Part shown: one piece after another, positions 9,382-18,850 of the stretch | Numbering within the stretch: position 1 is the first letter of the stretch | How the letters are laid out: each line of letters opens with the position of its first letter | Origin: Gammaproteobacteria bacterium | GTDB lineage: Bacteria; Pseudomonadota; Gammaproteobacteria; GRL18 | DNA: 23,195 nt | NCBI GenBank assembly: GCA_030632625.1 | Contig: DAOVUK010000003.1 | Location: 1-23,195, forward strand | Direction: 5' to 3' | Notes under the pieces: model-generated | Told to the model about the DNA's origin: nothing | Database searches by the model: none | What the model saw: only the letters and a program-made list of their open reading frames with translations | Made by a program: the position numbers and the translations under genes

Positions 9382-11666
9382 GGTGTTCCCCCATTACTCA
9401 AATTCGTATTATCAACGGGTACTTGCAACAGTCCCTTGTCGTATATCAGTACCGGCTCTATTCCGACGGGCAAAAACTCGCGCATTTTATCCAGCATGGC
9501 TTCAGCCTTAAGGGCATAATAGCCATGATGGTAGGCACCCATTTCACCTCCGTCTTCGGCACCAAATCGAATGGCTTTAGCAGCATGTAAGGCAAGTACA
9601 CCATAACCATATTCCCCATATTGGGCGTCACGTGCTGTAATGAGTTCCATGTCCAGCAGATCCTTACAATATGCATATTTATCAAACACCGGTTTTTCTA
9701 AGGTATTGCTTCTCAAACGTAAATTTCCTGCTTTATCGACTAGCTGTAACGCCCTCGCGAGTTTTTTACTAACACTCTCCTCAGGCTGGCTTTTTATATC
9801 TTCCAGAAACGCTCCCGGGATGGACGAAAAGCGCAGGCAATTTAAAAAGTGATTAAGCGTGCTATCCTCAGGAAGCTTATGTACACCCGATATATCACCA
9901 GCAAAAATACAGTCACTGGCCTGAAGGTATTTACATCTCGCTGAGAGCATTACCGTGCAGTATTCTAGTCGAGTGAGGCCATGCTCAACGTGAATTGCCT
10001 GAAACAGGCTGTCAGTTGCAGACAATGAGGCAAGCGCATTTCCCTCGCTATTCAAAGGTGTTTCAACAATTAGCTTCGGCACTGCAGAACGTATCAATAT
10101 CAATAGCCCGCTAGTCACCGTTAAATCATCTTGAAAAATAATATCGCTTAAAGGATATCCGCCATCATCAGGTAACGACAATGAAGCAATACCTTTAATC
10201 AGTACCGGCCGGTTTTTTCGACCCCGGTGAAAATAGCCCATCTCTGTCTGATCACTCGCGCCTGCATAAATAGATTCTGCTGTATCGGCACCAAGTACTG
10301 CACGGGCAGCAAGCGAATTAGTTGCCGCTATAAACGCAGGCGTATCAGTGACCTGATCGTAACCATAAACACTGTCCGTATTCCGTTGATGACTTTTTAT
10401 ACTCATCTTTTTAGCATCCGTACTCAGCGGTGCATTTTCAGGTGTACGTGAATACTCAATACTGCCCGTAATTTCTGTGCCATTAATATTGTTGAAAATA
10501 CAATCGACGGCCTGCACCGATGTGCTGATATGGGCAATATTAAGTACCGTGCAGCTATCCAGCTTGACCACTCCCTGTGAAGAAAGAGTAACAAACAGAC
10601 AATCACTGGCAGTCAGTACAGGTTCATCAGTTGATGGTGTGGTGACGCTTACGATGTTCGCTTCAACTGATTGCAGGTTCAGGCTGCCGCCACTCACGAC
10701 TGATAATTCTGTGAGAAAATTTAAACCTTCGATCCGATAAGGTCTGGCGGGTTCGAGCATATCCATTTCGCTAATCTCGATAATCCGATGCGTTTTATTT
10801 CGAATAACCCATACTCCGTTTTCATCTTTTTCTTCAATTAAATGATCATAGCGAGAATCTGTTCTCTCACTCCATTTCAGCTGTATACTGTCGAGTGGAA
10901 ACAAACCTGTGGGTGACGGCGCAAACACCAGCAGACGTTTATGGTGATAAAGCCCTTTACCTGCATCAATGGTTCGCACATCAACGGTACGACGTGATAC
11001 ATCATCAAAGCTGCCGGGAAAACACGGTACACCATGATAATTAGCCTGACGCCAGCTTTGTTGTATGCCGGCAAACTTTGAAATCTGCGTAGCGGGATTA
11101 GTGGCTAGTGACTCCACCGCACGTGATGGACGACGAAGATCCACCATTGTCACGGGTAGACCTGGATGTCGCGCAGCTTCGGATGGAATATCCTTATCCA
11201 GTTGCAGTGTGTCATCCCAGGCTTGCAGTGGAATAAGTGGCATAGCAATGCGTGGCGTCATTGCCACTCGCTTCCAGCCTTCCTGTATTACCACTTCCAC
11301 CTGGCCGACAGCTTCTGCAATTTCCTCGGCACATAGTAGTGTGCCTTTGCGTTGTCGCCAGGAAATCGCGCGATCAACTTCGGCGTGCTTGCCGGCAGAA
11401 TCCGGCGAAACGATATTAACGGCAAGTAACCGGGCAAAATAGGGCAATAACCAGTCCTGACTGGACGCGGGTAACGCATCTTCCAACTGTTGTTCCAGGG
11501 TGGCATGGATCAGATCCAGCAGATGACCATGGGCATCCAGGTACCTTGCTAAATCTTCTATGTTTGAGGCACTTGCTCTGGCTTGCTCACGGTCACGCGT
11601 GCGATACACTGCCGGCAGTAATTGATAGAGTTGTTCGCCTAGTCTGGAATCAAAGGTATAACTCAT
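9378..11666 (-). CDS. gpI-like baseplate/tail protein with beta-helix extension
   Basis: The protein has 762 residues. The first ~150 (YQLLPAVYRTRDREQ, then DWLLPYFARLLA and SWRQRKGTLLCAEEIAEAVG) match the P2 gpI-like tail protein family found in eCIS baseplates, where gpI acts with gpJ at the wedge-to-fibre connection. From about 300 to 640 the sequence is short beta strands with recurring turns (ASDCLF, AVDCIF, ATDSLF, ASDCIF), typical of a right-handed beta-helix. Two copies of a short EMG-(Y/F)H-x-G motif appear, one central (TEMGYFHRG) and one near the C-terminus (GEMGAYHHG). P2 gpI itself is much shorter, so the extension is an added module. SD GAGGAG lies upstream; ATGA overlaps join it to both neighbours, so translation is probably coupled. 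Family call is good; the function of the extension is inferred. Confidence 0.85.
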   Translation of the reverse strand: MSYTFDSRLGEQLYQLLPAVYRTRDREQARASASNIEDLARYLDAHGHLLDLIHATLEQQLEDALPASSQDWLLPYFARLLAVNIVSPDSAGKHAEVDRAISWRQRKGTLLCAEEIAEAVGQVEVVIQEGWKRVAMTPRIAMPLIPLQAWDDTLQLDKDIPSEAARHPGLPVTMVDLRRPSRAVESLATNPATQISKFAGIQQSWRQANYHGVPCFPGSFDDVSRRTVDVRTIDAGKGLYHHKRLLVFAPSPTGLFPLDSIQLKWSERTDSRYDHLIEEKDENGVWVIRNKTHRIIEISEMDMLEPARPYRIEGLNFLTELSVVSGGSLNLQSVEANIVSVTTPSTDEPVLTASDCLFVTLSSQGVVKLDSCTVLNIAHISTSVQAVDCIFNNINGTEITGSIEYSRTPENAPLSTDAKKMSIKSHQRNTDSVYGYDQVTDTPAFIAATNSLAARAVLGADTAESIYAGASDQTEMGYFHRGRKNRPVLIKGIASLSLPDDGGYPLSDIIFQDDLTVTSGLLILIRSAVPKLIVETPLNSEGNALASLSATDSLFQAIHVEHGLTRLEYCTVMLSARCKYLQASDCIFAGDISGVHKLPEDSTLNHFLNCLRFSSIPGAFLEDIKSQPEESVSKKLARALQLVDKAGNLRLRSNTLEKPVFDKYAYCKDLLDMELITARDAQYGEYGYGVLALHAAKAIRFGAEDGGEMGAYHHGYYALKAEAMLDKMREFLPVGIEPVLIYDKGLLQVPVDNTNLSNGGTP

Positions 11667-14600
11667 GGCGCATACTCCTCAACAGTTACATCCAGGATTG
11701 ATGGCGTGCCCTTTGCTTCTGTATCCAGGTAGATTACCGTACTATCATCTTCTGCCTGAATAACCGACAGATGCTGGTCATTATTCAGCACACAAATAGA
11801 GTTTTCGACACCCTCGATAAACTCAACTACTTTGTAGACTTCACTCAGGTAGAGATTCTCGCCAAGCTTACGGTTCTTTAAGGCAAAATGTTCCAGTAAT
11901 GCAATAAACACAGCATTTTCAACATCTGCGGCAACATACGCATCAAGTTTAATTCTCAGTGTTATAGAAAGACTAAATCGTACCCGAATACAATCGTCAA
12001 CTGTAATCTGGACACCCGGCATGGCATGCTTCTGCAGGAATGCTTGTACTTCATCTTCAACCGCTTCGGATGTGACACCACCGGCCGGGACAATGACTAC
12101 TCTGACCGATTCAGTTCTACCGCCATGAAGAATCTCACTGTATGCCTTCGCCTGCCAGATACTACTTTGTGCCGCAGCCAGATGAGAAAAATCTGATAAT
12201 GAAACCGCACGTTCAAGTGCCAGTAAAGTGGGTGGTGCATTTTCACGCAATGATGATATATCTTCCATATCCCCCCCACCGGCTGCTGCAAGGGGTTGAT
12301 GCACTTGTTTAAGTAAAGGATGAGGATTTACCGCTTTATTCAGTTCACCTACAGCAAGGTTACCGACAATCCCTGAGCCTACCCGATAGCGCACTCGAAT
12401 ATTGTTTTTTCCGGATGGCAGACGACGACCGTTTTCACTATCGCCAAACATAATTTTTACAGTAGCCTGCTCGGTCATTCGAATGGCATAATGATGATCC
12501 GATGGTGCTGAATCTTTAAGGCTCGATACCTGCTGCCAGATCCTGCCTTCTACTTCAACGTCTATCGCAGCGGCAACGCCGGAGCTCATGGTTGCATCAG
12601 CGGTAAATGACACGTTTTCCACCTGCAGGGTAAATTCCTGGTTAGTTTTTGCAGCATCACCACTGCCAATAATTTTGGACGGTTTATTCTCACCGTGACC
12701 GGCAAGCACAACATTAGCCCGAATGATTAATTGGCCCTTGCTGCAATTCTTTATCGAAGGATTAACAGTAATGACATTACCATTAATATTTTCAATTTTT
12801 GAAATAACTGGCACTTTGCCACAACCATCCATGATGACTGTGTGCCCAATGTTCAGGCTCTCCGGCAGGATTTCCAGTTCAATCTCATCTTCAATTAATG
12901 AAGTATTCAGTTCTGCACCTTCAGCAATCAGTTCATCACGAAAATCGGCATACACTTTTCTGAGTTCTTTATTGCCTAACAGACCTGCAAAATTTAACGA
13001 GAAGGTTTCTGTTTTATCTTCATCGGTAAACCAGTTAATAGCGCTTACCTTAAGCGCCCTGAGACCATCCGGAAAATCGCCCACCACCCAGTCACCCACA
13101 CCTATTTTAGAATTACCGTTAAACACATACAGTGGTTCACTAGCGGCAACGACGGCTTTAACGACTGGCGCTTTTGAGATAGCAAGCAGTGGTCCCTTGC
13201 CGATGATATCTTCTGTCAATGTCTGGAACAGCACGGTGGCTTCTTCACCGTCGGGGACGCTTAGCATCTTTTCTAGTGCCGCAATTATTGGCGTTTCTTG
13301 ATTTTCTGAAACTGGTGTTTCTGGATCAGGTTTTAATGACGAGTTCCACTTGACCACATTGCCAATCTCAAATGGTATAATGTTGCCATCCTCATCTATG
13401 ATATTGCCATCCTCATCTATTGGTATGATGCTGCCATCCTCATCTATGATGTTGCCATCCTCATCAACATCTACCACATAAGTCTTTAATTCATTTAGCA
13501 ATCCGAATAGATCTGTGGCTGCTTCAAGTGGATTTTCTGCGCCCTCAAGCAGTCCGCCAAATGGCATGCCTTTAATCACAATCTCACCGGTACTGGGAAT
13601 CACCATCACCCCAATACTCAGCATTAATTCAACGGCCGCTTTTACAAGATCCAACGGCAACAGAGGAGACGGAAATAAAAAAGTGCCAATTGCAGGCAGT
13701 GAAGCGGGAGGCAGCAATCCACCGCCACCACCACTGCTATCAGTCATACTTTCTGTAATAACCTTGCGAAGAGTGAATATTGGTTCGGGAACGCCTGCTT
13801 TAGAAGGCACTTCTATTTTAGGCTCTACAGCCTCTACAGCCGGTGGTGCATCAAATTCACTGCCCAGCAATACCAGCGCCTCATAATCTGCGGGTAATAC
13901 CGAACCTTCTATTGCGCGTAATTCATATAGTTTTTGACCAGGCTTTGGTAGTGGAGCATTCACCTGTAAACGTAAATCCCATTTATCCACTTCTATTATT
14001 TTTCCATGTCGCCATTGTGTATAGGCTGTGCATAAAATGGCATCTTCAATGATCGCCTGCTCAAGCGAAGGGGATAAGCTCCGAGGCGCAGGCAATGGAT
14101 TCAGCTGAGATTTTAGTGATGCTATCTTTTTTTCACCAATTAACGCACTTTCAGTTTTATCAATAACTTTTTCGCCGATTTCATTAAAAATACGGATACG
14201 TAAATGCCCACCTGTCAGAACCACATTAACCAAAGCGCTGCCATGGGTTACAAGTTCATCGTGTATCGACAGGTCAAAATCTATCTTCCAGCCAACAAAA
14301 GAGTCTGCGCTCAGTCCGTGGGGTGTTTCAGTACGAACAACATCTGTGCCATTTAACCAGCATTCACGTTTCCAGCGTGCTGACACTCTTAGCCGTGTCT
14401 CGCCCTTGTTCCATTGATTCAACCAGTCGTATTGCACAATACCGGGTAATAAATGAATGACATTAGTTTGTTTATCTATGCCTGATATGGTTGCGGCTTC
14501 TGCTTCATCTGATTTAAGATTATTCTCATTATTTAACTCACGATAGACCAGGGCAATTTCACCGGGACTGAGTTGTGAACTTGATTTAACATACCACGAT

Positions 14601-15307
14601 GTGATTAACGCACCTGTAACAATTTCTTCAGTGGAGTCTGAACCACCGCCATTGTTATCAGCCGGTAACACTGCAGGATCGTCCGATTTATTCCAGCCTT
14701 TAGTACGAAGTTCATTCAGTGCCGGATCTACAAACACATCTTCCAGTGTTTCAAAAATCACTTTATCTGCCCCGACCAGTGGACTATTTTTTATTTGAAA
14801 GCCTTTGCCAATCGTGCCGATATAGTTATCCTTTGCAATGAACACCAGTCGGGTCGAGGCAGATGCCGGAGGTGCCGGGTGGTAGTCCAGCATCTCTACC
14901 AGTCGGCGCACGTGATCCCACTGTGTGGCAGTCCCCAGATAAGCTTCGTTTGCATAAGCATCGGCATACTCGGTTAATATATGGCAGGAACGTACAAATG
15001 TTCTGCTGATCTCCCATGCCCAGTCACGTCTATCCTGATGGTAAGTTTCCAGCAAGCGTTTTTGTATACGACTTAAGCGTTCCTGCCGTTGCAACATTGT
15101 TTCATTTTCGGATTCAGGCGGCTGTTCGTTCTGTGGAATTTCTTCTGCGGGGTTTAGCCACTCACACAAACCTGTTTGCGGATCTTTAAATCGTTTGACC
15201 AGTTGTTGTCGCAGGGTTTCCAGGTATGTAACGGCGTTGCCATTCACATACCTGAAACGATTCAGGCCTGCGCGATTCCAGCGTGTTAGATCCTTTGGCG
15301 CGTTCAT
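11663..15307 (-). CDS. Very long baseplate J-like protein (second gpJ homologue)
   Basis: The protein has 1214 residues and belongs to the putative baseplate assembly (gpJ/T4 gp6-like) group; in Afp/PVC the two gpJ-like proteins Afp11 and Afp12 build the baseplate wedges. The N-terminus (SCHILTEYADAYANEAYLGT, then RRLVEMLDYHP) and C-terminus (VVIVPAGGVTSEAVEDEVQA, then SLSITLRIKLDAYV) are conserved. The middle is not typical: residues about 521-610 hold a Gly-rich stretch (SSGGGGGLLPP) followed by a hydrophobic segment (LVKAAVELMLSIGVMVIP), then an acidic DEDGNII repeat at about 613-645. Start is ATG at 15307, overlapping the previous stop as ATGA, with GGAGG slightly far upstream. The insert may be a surface loop or membrane-active element; that is a guess. 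Confidence 0.87.
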   Translation of the reverse strand: MNAPKDLTRWNRAGLNRFRYVNGNAVTYLETLRQQLVKRFKDPQTGLCEWLNPAEEIPQNEQPPESENETMLQRQERLSRIQKRLLETYHQDRRDWAWEISRTFVRSCHILTEYADAYANEAYLGTATQWDHVRRLVEMLDYHPAPPASASTRLVFIAKDNYIGTIGKGFQIKNSPLVGADKVIFETLEDVFVDPALNELRTKGWNKSDDPAVLPADNNGGGSDSTEEIVTGALITSWYVKSSSQLSPGEIALVYRELNNENNLKSDEAEAATISGIDKQTNVIHLLPGIVQYDWLNQWNKGETRLRVSARWKRECWLNGTDVVRTETPHGLSADSFVGWKIDFDLSIHDELVTHGSALVNVVLTGGHLRIRIFNEIGEKVIDKTESALIGEKKIASLKSQLNPLPAPRSLSPSLEQAIIEDAILCTAYTQWRHGKIIEVDKWDLRLQVNAPLPKPGQKLYELRAIEGSVLPADYEALVLLGSEFDAPPAVEAVEPKIEVPSKAGVPEPIFTLRKVITESMTDSSGGGGGLLPPASLPAIGTFLFPSPLLPLDLVKAAVELMLSIGVMVIPSTGEIVIKGMPFGGLLEGAENPLEAATDLFGLLNELKTYVVDVDEDGNIIDEDGSIIPIDEDGNIIDEDGNIIPFEIGNVVKWNSSLKPDPETPVSENQETPIIAALEKMLSVPDGEEATVLFQTLTEDIIGKGPLLAISKAPVVKAVVAASEPLYVFNGNSKIGVGDWVVGDFPDGLRALKVSAINWFTDEDKTETFSLNFAGLLGNKELRKVYADFRDELIAEGAELNTSLIEDEIELEILPESLNIGHTVIMDGCGKVPVISKIENINGNVITVNPSIKNCSKGQLIIRANVVLAGHGENKPSKIIGSGDAAKTNQEFTLQVENVSFTADATMSSGVAAAIDVEVEGRIWQQVSSLKDSAPSDHHYAIRMTEQATVKIMFGDSENGRRLPSGKNNIRVRYRVGSGIVGNLAVGELNKAVNPHPLLKQVHQPLAAAGGGDMEDISSLRENAPPTLLALERAVSLSDFSHLAAAQSSIWQAKAYSEILHGGRTESVRVVIVPAGGVTSEAVEDEVQAFLQKHAMPGVQITVDDCIRVRFSLSITLRIKLDAYVAADVENAVFIALLEHFALKNRKLGENLYLSEVYKVVEFIEGVENSICVLNNDQHLSVIQAEDDSTVIYLDTEAKGTPSILDVTVEEYAP
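13374..13470 (-). repeat. Tandem DEDGNII-type acidic repeat in the long gpJ-like protein
   Basis: Four near-identical copies of an eight-residue motif, DEDGNII or DEDGSII followed by D or P, are encoded back to back at about residues 613-645 (VDVDEDGNIIDEDGSIIP, then IDEDGNIIDEDGNIIP). On the + strand the core ttgccatcctcatctat or ctgccatcctcatctat recurs at short spacing. The D-x-D-G-N pattern resembles calcium-binding loops, but no full EF-hand can be claimed. It sits right after a hydrophobic segment of the same protein. Confidence 0.85.
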
Positions 15308-16509
15308 CCTTTACGGCCTCCATGTAACTTGAGGCGGTAATAACCGGTTTCAGGTTTATCCGCTTCATTATTACAGACCGCCACCTCCAGTCCGGCGAGA
15401 GAAATAAAACCGTCTTCTGCTCGATCCGGATACTGTCCACCAATGCGTTTGAAACGGTTCAGACAGACATGTTCAATGCCATCCAGTGCCATCAGTGCCT
15501 GGATAATATCACTGGCATAAAGGTCTTCACCAAAACCAAGCTGACCGGGTTCGAAAAATCCTTCCGGCCCGTGCCCCAGCACCTGACTAATGACATGATG
15601 CATTTCGGACTGAAAAAAATTGGCCGCCAGGCTGACCGAAATTGACATATAAATACCGACATAGAGAGGATCCTCCAACACCACTTCCTGCCCTGCCATT
15701 CGAAAAGCATCAATATAAGGTCGCAGAATCATGCGCACACTGGGTTGCTGAGATGCATCAAAATTCGGCGATTTAAGCCCGATACCCTGATGGAAATTAG
15801 CAATTTTATCTTTCAGTTCCTGACTGTATTCAATGGCGGGAGGATCATCGGGTGCTGGTTCTGGATTCAGATCGAGTTTGATATTTTTCCAGGCAATCAC
15901 CGCCAGATGAACAGTAAACCATGAGCCGCTCCATGCACTCCATGCATGGGCATGCAGCACAAGTGGATGTTCACGAATACGCAATGCATAATCCTCCGTA
16001 GTGACCATACGTTTCTGTGTGTGAATATTTCTTGGTCCTGCCTGCTTAGCCTGATCCATGGCATGAGGATTAGCCCGCCAGTAATCTTCAAGGGCTTTTA
16101 TGGCCGCATCGCCCTGTAAATCCTCCTTAATATGATCTTTCTGCAAGGCGACAGAGACAGCATCATAACCAATAAAACTCAATAGCTGGCGAACGGTTTC
16201 AGGTCGCCTGGCAGTTTCCAGATAAGCTTCCGTTGTCACTCTGTCGAGCATGTCGGATAACTGATCCAGAACACTGGCCATGACTTCTACCAGTACCACT
16301 TCCAGATCCGCCGGTGTCCATCGTGTTCGTTCTGGAAAGCGTGCAGACAATTCTTCCAGCATAAACATTCTAAAGTCATCATAATCACGAACACGCCAGT
16401 CAAAATCATCCCCGGCATCAGCCAGAGCGGTGGGCAGATGTACTTCCCGTGTACCACAATCCGGACAGCTTCCCTGATAGTTAAGTTGCAGGCGTGGTGT
16501 TTCAGCCAT
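15304..16509 (-). CDS. Baseplate J-like protein (first gpJ homologue)
   Basis: The protein has 401 residues, a usual length for the shorter gpJ-like eCIS baseplate protein. Residues 15-18 carry a single CPDC motif. The conserved N-terminal region follows (DWRVRDYDDFRMFMLEEL, RTRWTPADLEVVLVEVMA, DRVTTEAYLETARRPETV), then a long helical middle and a C-terminus with GFGEDLYASDIIQALMALDG. It should pair with the downstream 1214-residue homologue to form the wedge heterodimer around the spike, with the gp25-like protein as clamp. The start is ATG at 16509, with GGAG about 11 bases upstream, overlapping the gp25-like gene by 8 bp; its own stop overlaps the next start as ATGA. Family assignment is firm; the exact Afp11/Afp12 equivalence is inferred from order. 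Confidence 0.88.
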   Translation of the reverse strand: MAETPRLQLNYQGSCPDCGTREVHLPTALADAGDDFDWRVRDYDDFRMFMLEELSARFPERTRWTPADLEVVLVEVMASVLDQLSDMLDRVTTEAYLETARRPETVRQLLSFIGYDAVSVALQKDHIKEDLQGDAAIKALEDYWRANPHAMDQAKQAGPRNIHTQKRMVTTEDYALRIREHPLVLHAHAWSAWSGSWFTVHLAVIAWKNIKLDLNPEPAPDDPPAIEYSQELKDKIANFHQGIGLKSPNFDASQQPSVRMILRPYIDAFRMAGQEVVLEDPLYVGIYMSISVSLAANFFQSEMHHVISQVLGHGPEGFFEPGQLGFGEDLYASDIIQALMALDGIEHVCLNRFKRIGGQYPDRAEDGFISLAGLEVAVCNNEADKPETGYYRLKLHGGRKG

Positions 16510-16894
16510 TACTATTCTCCGCTACGATAAATGACTGTGATTCCTGTTTATTGATGGCGGCGAGTCTATAAGAAATCAGAATAATTAATTTGCCTTGTTC
16601 ACTTTTAATGTCGATGTTAAGCGTCCTTGGATCAACTTCACCATGCAGCGCATCAGCAAGCGAAGTACTTAACTGTTTTTGTGTGATATTCCATAGCACC
16701 GCATTATTGGGTTCAAACACCAGCCTGCGTATACCTACGCCAAATTCTGGACGAAATACGCGCTCTTTCGGACTGGTGAATAACACCTGCTCAATTTGTT
16801 GATAAACATGTTCAGAACGCGAACTGTTTTTTGGGCCATCGCTGCCCACTGAAAATGGAAATTTCAAATACTGTGTTGTACTCAGGTCTGACAT
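16502..16894 (-). CDS. gp25-like baseplate wedge protein (Afp9/TssE type)
   Basis: The protein has 130 residues, the usual length for T4 gp25/GpW-lysozyme-fold baseplate proteins. It has the family core: KERVFRPEFGVGIRRLVFEP at about residues 43-62, followed by the LWNITQKQLSTSLADAL helix and a strand region ending LIILISYRL. In contractile systems this protein clamps the gpJ heterodimers and helps start sheath assembly. It has no gp25 lysozyme activity by family knowledge. Start is ATG at 16894 with AGGAG upstream; 13 bp separate it from the spike gene, and its 3' end overlaps the gpJ-like gene by 8 bp. Confidence 0.93.
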   Translation of the reverse strand: MSDLSTTQYLKFPFSVGSDGPKNSSRSEHVYQQIEQVLFTSPKERVFRPEFGVGIRRLVFEPNNAVLWNITQKQLSTSLADALHGEVDPRTLNIDIKSEQGKLIILISYRLAAINKQESQSFIVAENSNG

Positions 16895-16907
16895 ACAAAT
16901 CTCCTGT

Positions 16908-17729
16908 TCATATGGTTTTTACCGTGGTAGAGAGAGTGCTCATCTCGCCCTGTGGTATCGGTGGTGATGTAGGCCCGCCCACCACAGGTGCCACAGTATG
17001 AATATGCGTAGCGAACATGCTCAGAAAACTTTGTCCTTTAATTAGCGGTTCTCCACCTTCATCACCCAGATGAACCTGGCTTCCTTTAATGACAATTTTT
17101 GGTGCTTCTGCAGTAATGCCCGCCGCTGCCATTTCGATAACATTGCCATTCGCATCTTCAACTTTTGTCCCCGCACTACTCATAGTCATTATGTTGCCAT
17201 TGGCATCTTCAATCACGATTTCATTATTCTCTGCATCCATTTTTAATATTGCTCCGGATGCATCGGTTAAGGTAATCGTGCCATTCGGATCAATCACCAT
17301 TTCTGCATCGGAGGGATGATGCAAACGAAACTGTTCTTCACCATCAGCATCATCAAACTGTAAAATATGACCCGATTTAGTTTGCAGTAAGCGTGTAGTT
17401 GGTTCGTCTTTAGCGGCATCTTCGGGTGTATCACTTTCCTGCTGCCAGAAAGTACCAACCCAGATCGGACGATGTATATCACCTTCTTCAAATTCCACCC
17501 AAACCTGTGCATCCACTTCAGGTACCATAAACAAACCCTGCTGAGACGTTCCGCCATAGGGGAAACAGGGCAAGGCCCAGTCGGTATCCTGATCTGCCAG
17601 TACTGAAGGCACGCGAAGTCGTAAACGAGCACGTTTTTGCGGATCCATATTATCGATAACAATCCCGCGATATTTACCGTATCGTTTTTCATCCACCTGG
17701 GTGGCCAGGCGTATTAGTGTTTCTTCCAT
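16908..17729 (-). CDS. gpV/gp5-like spike protein
   Basis: The protein has 273 residues. The N-terminal part (YRGIVIDNMDPQKRARLRLR, then WALPCFPYGG and VPEVDAQVWVEFEEGD) is the gp5/VgrG OB-fold. The C-terminal part has repeated IxxxDxxGxxIxM-like strands (DASGAILKMDAENNEIVIED, DANGNIMTMSS, DANGNVIEMAA), as expected of the trimeric beta-prism spike. It ends with a HIHTV motif and a Pro-rich tail (VGGPTSPPIPQGE), usual for eCIS gpV-like proteins. With the upstream gpD-like gene it makes the spike/hub, which is one fused VgrG-like protein in Afp and PVC. SD GAGGT overlaps the upstream stop codon, so coupling is likely. A PAAR tip would cap the spike but is not seen nearby. Confidence 0.93.
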   Translation of the reverse strand: MEETLIRLATQVDEKRYGKYRGIVIDNMDPQKRARLRLRVPSVLADQDTDWALPCFPYGGTSQQGLFMVPEVDAQVWVEFEEGDIHRPIWVGTFWQQESDTPEDAAKDEPTTRLLQTKSGHILQFDDADGEEQFRLHHPSDAEMVIDPNGTITLTDASGAILKMDAENNEIVIEDANGNIMTMSSAGTKVEDANGNVIEMAAAGITAEAPKIVIKGSQVHLGDEGGEPLIKGQSFLSMFATHIHTVAPVVGGPTSPPIPQGEMSTLSTTVKTI

Positions 17730-17731
17730 TA

Positions 17732-18850
17732 CTACCTCACTGCCGCCAGCGAATCATCACTTTCTGGTTCTGTATTTTGTCCCGTTGCATTCCTCAATAA
17801 CCTGAATGATTGACGATAACCACTTTGTGAAAAAACATGTGCCACTTTAGCGACGTAATACAAACCACCATAGGTATCGCCGATGCCATAGACGCCGACC
17901 AGTTTATGCGTCAGCAATACATGGCCGTAAAGTGAGCCATCGAGTTCACCATCCGCAATAATTTTCCATGCATTTTCATTTGCCCTGGCCTGTGCCCTGG
18001 CCTTTACTTCTTCAAGTGAGCTTCCGCCAGGACGAGGCATTTGCCAGATAAATTGCTCAAGTCCCATACTTGCACTATTGGCAGCATCATTACCCAATAA
18101 TGTCAGATCTGAGGTGAAAGTTTCCTGCTCAGCATCTGTGCCTGTTTCTGCACCACGCATCAAACCAATTTCATCTGGCTTGTGGCCATCATGTTGAATG
18201 GAAAAACTCAGGCAATTAGTGCGACCGCCCTTATACAGCATGATTGATGCTTGTGGATCTTCATCCAGTTGCAAAGGTTTGAAATAGACAGTGCCAGCTC
18301 GCACATAAAATTCATAGCCGTTCGCCTCGGCACGATCACGTAAAAACTGAACCGATGTACTATCCTGATTCAGACTGATATTGGTCAGGCCCGGTTCTGA
18401 TTCAACACTGAAATGATCACTGGCAATTTCTGTAACGATGTCACCATCGGTCATAGTTTCATCTTCTTTTGACCAGGCTTTACGTATATGCTCACGATCC
18501 AGCAATAGACTTTCATCCTGACAGAACACGATGACTTGTGCTTTGCCCATCTTCTCCGGTGTATCAGACCTGATCTCCTTAACATATCCTCTCATTATCT
18601 CTTCTGAATAATCACCAAAATCTGCTTCGATCATGAATGACTTCCAGGGAATAAAAATACCCGCATCCTGAATCTGCCAGGTTTCATCTTCCAGCCTCAT
18701 TGTGTCAAACACCAGTGTGCAAACTGAAGCTTCTTTTCTACCAGTTTCAACCGTAGCTTCAACAAGGTATGGCATCTGCTCAACAATCTCTTCTCCGTCT
18801 ACGGTAATCCTGCATTGAGCAGGCATTCTAAAGTCCTGCGTGTTACTCAT
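17732..18850 (-). CDS. gpD/gp27-like hub protein (VgrG N-terminal type)
   Basis: The protein has 372 residues and is of the phage late-control D / VgrG N-terminal family. Recognisable segments are the opening beta strands (CRITVDGEEIVEQMP), a hub helix region (GDIVTEIASDHF), the central TSVQFLRDRAEANGYEFYVR block, and the C-terminal GIGDTYGGLYYVAKVAHVFS strand-rich block ending in YRQSFRLLRNATG. It should form the trimeric hub joining spike to inner tube. Start ATG at 18850 overlaps the LysM gene's stop as ATGA, with GGAG upstream; only 2 bp separate its TAG stop from the spike gene's start. Confidence 0.93.
   Translation of the reverse strand: MSNTQDFRMPAQCRITVDGEEIVEQMPYLVEATVETGRKEASVCTLVFDTMRLEDETWQIQDAGIFIPWKSFMIEADFGDYSEEIMRGYVKEIRSDTPEKMGKAQVIVFCQDESLLLDREHIRKAWSKEDETMTDGDIVTEIASDHFSVESEPGLTNISLNQDSTSVQFLRDRAEANGYEFYVRAGTVYFKPLQLDEDPQASIMLYKGGRTNCLSFSIQHDGHKPDEIGLMRGAETGTDAEQETFTSDLTLLGNDAANSASMGLEQFIWQMPRPGGSSLEEVKARAQARANENAWKIIADGELDGSLYGHVLLTHKLVGVYGIGDTYGGLYYVAKVAHVFSQSGYRQSFRLLRNATGQNTEPESDDSLAAVR

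Noticed and set aside
12723..13301. Plus-strand 192-residue Ser-rich frame
   Set aside because: Antisense shadow of the long baseplate-J gene; composition reflects the opposite strand.
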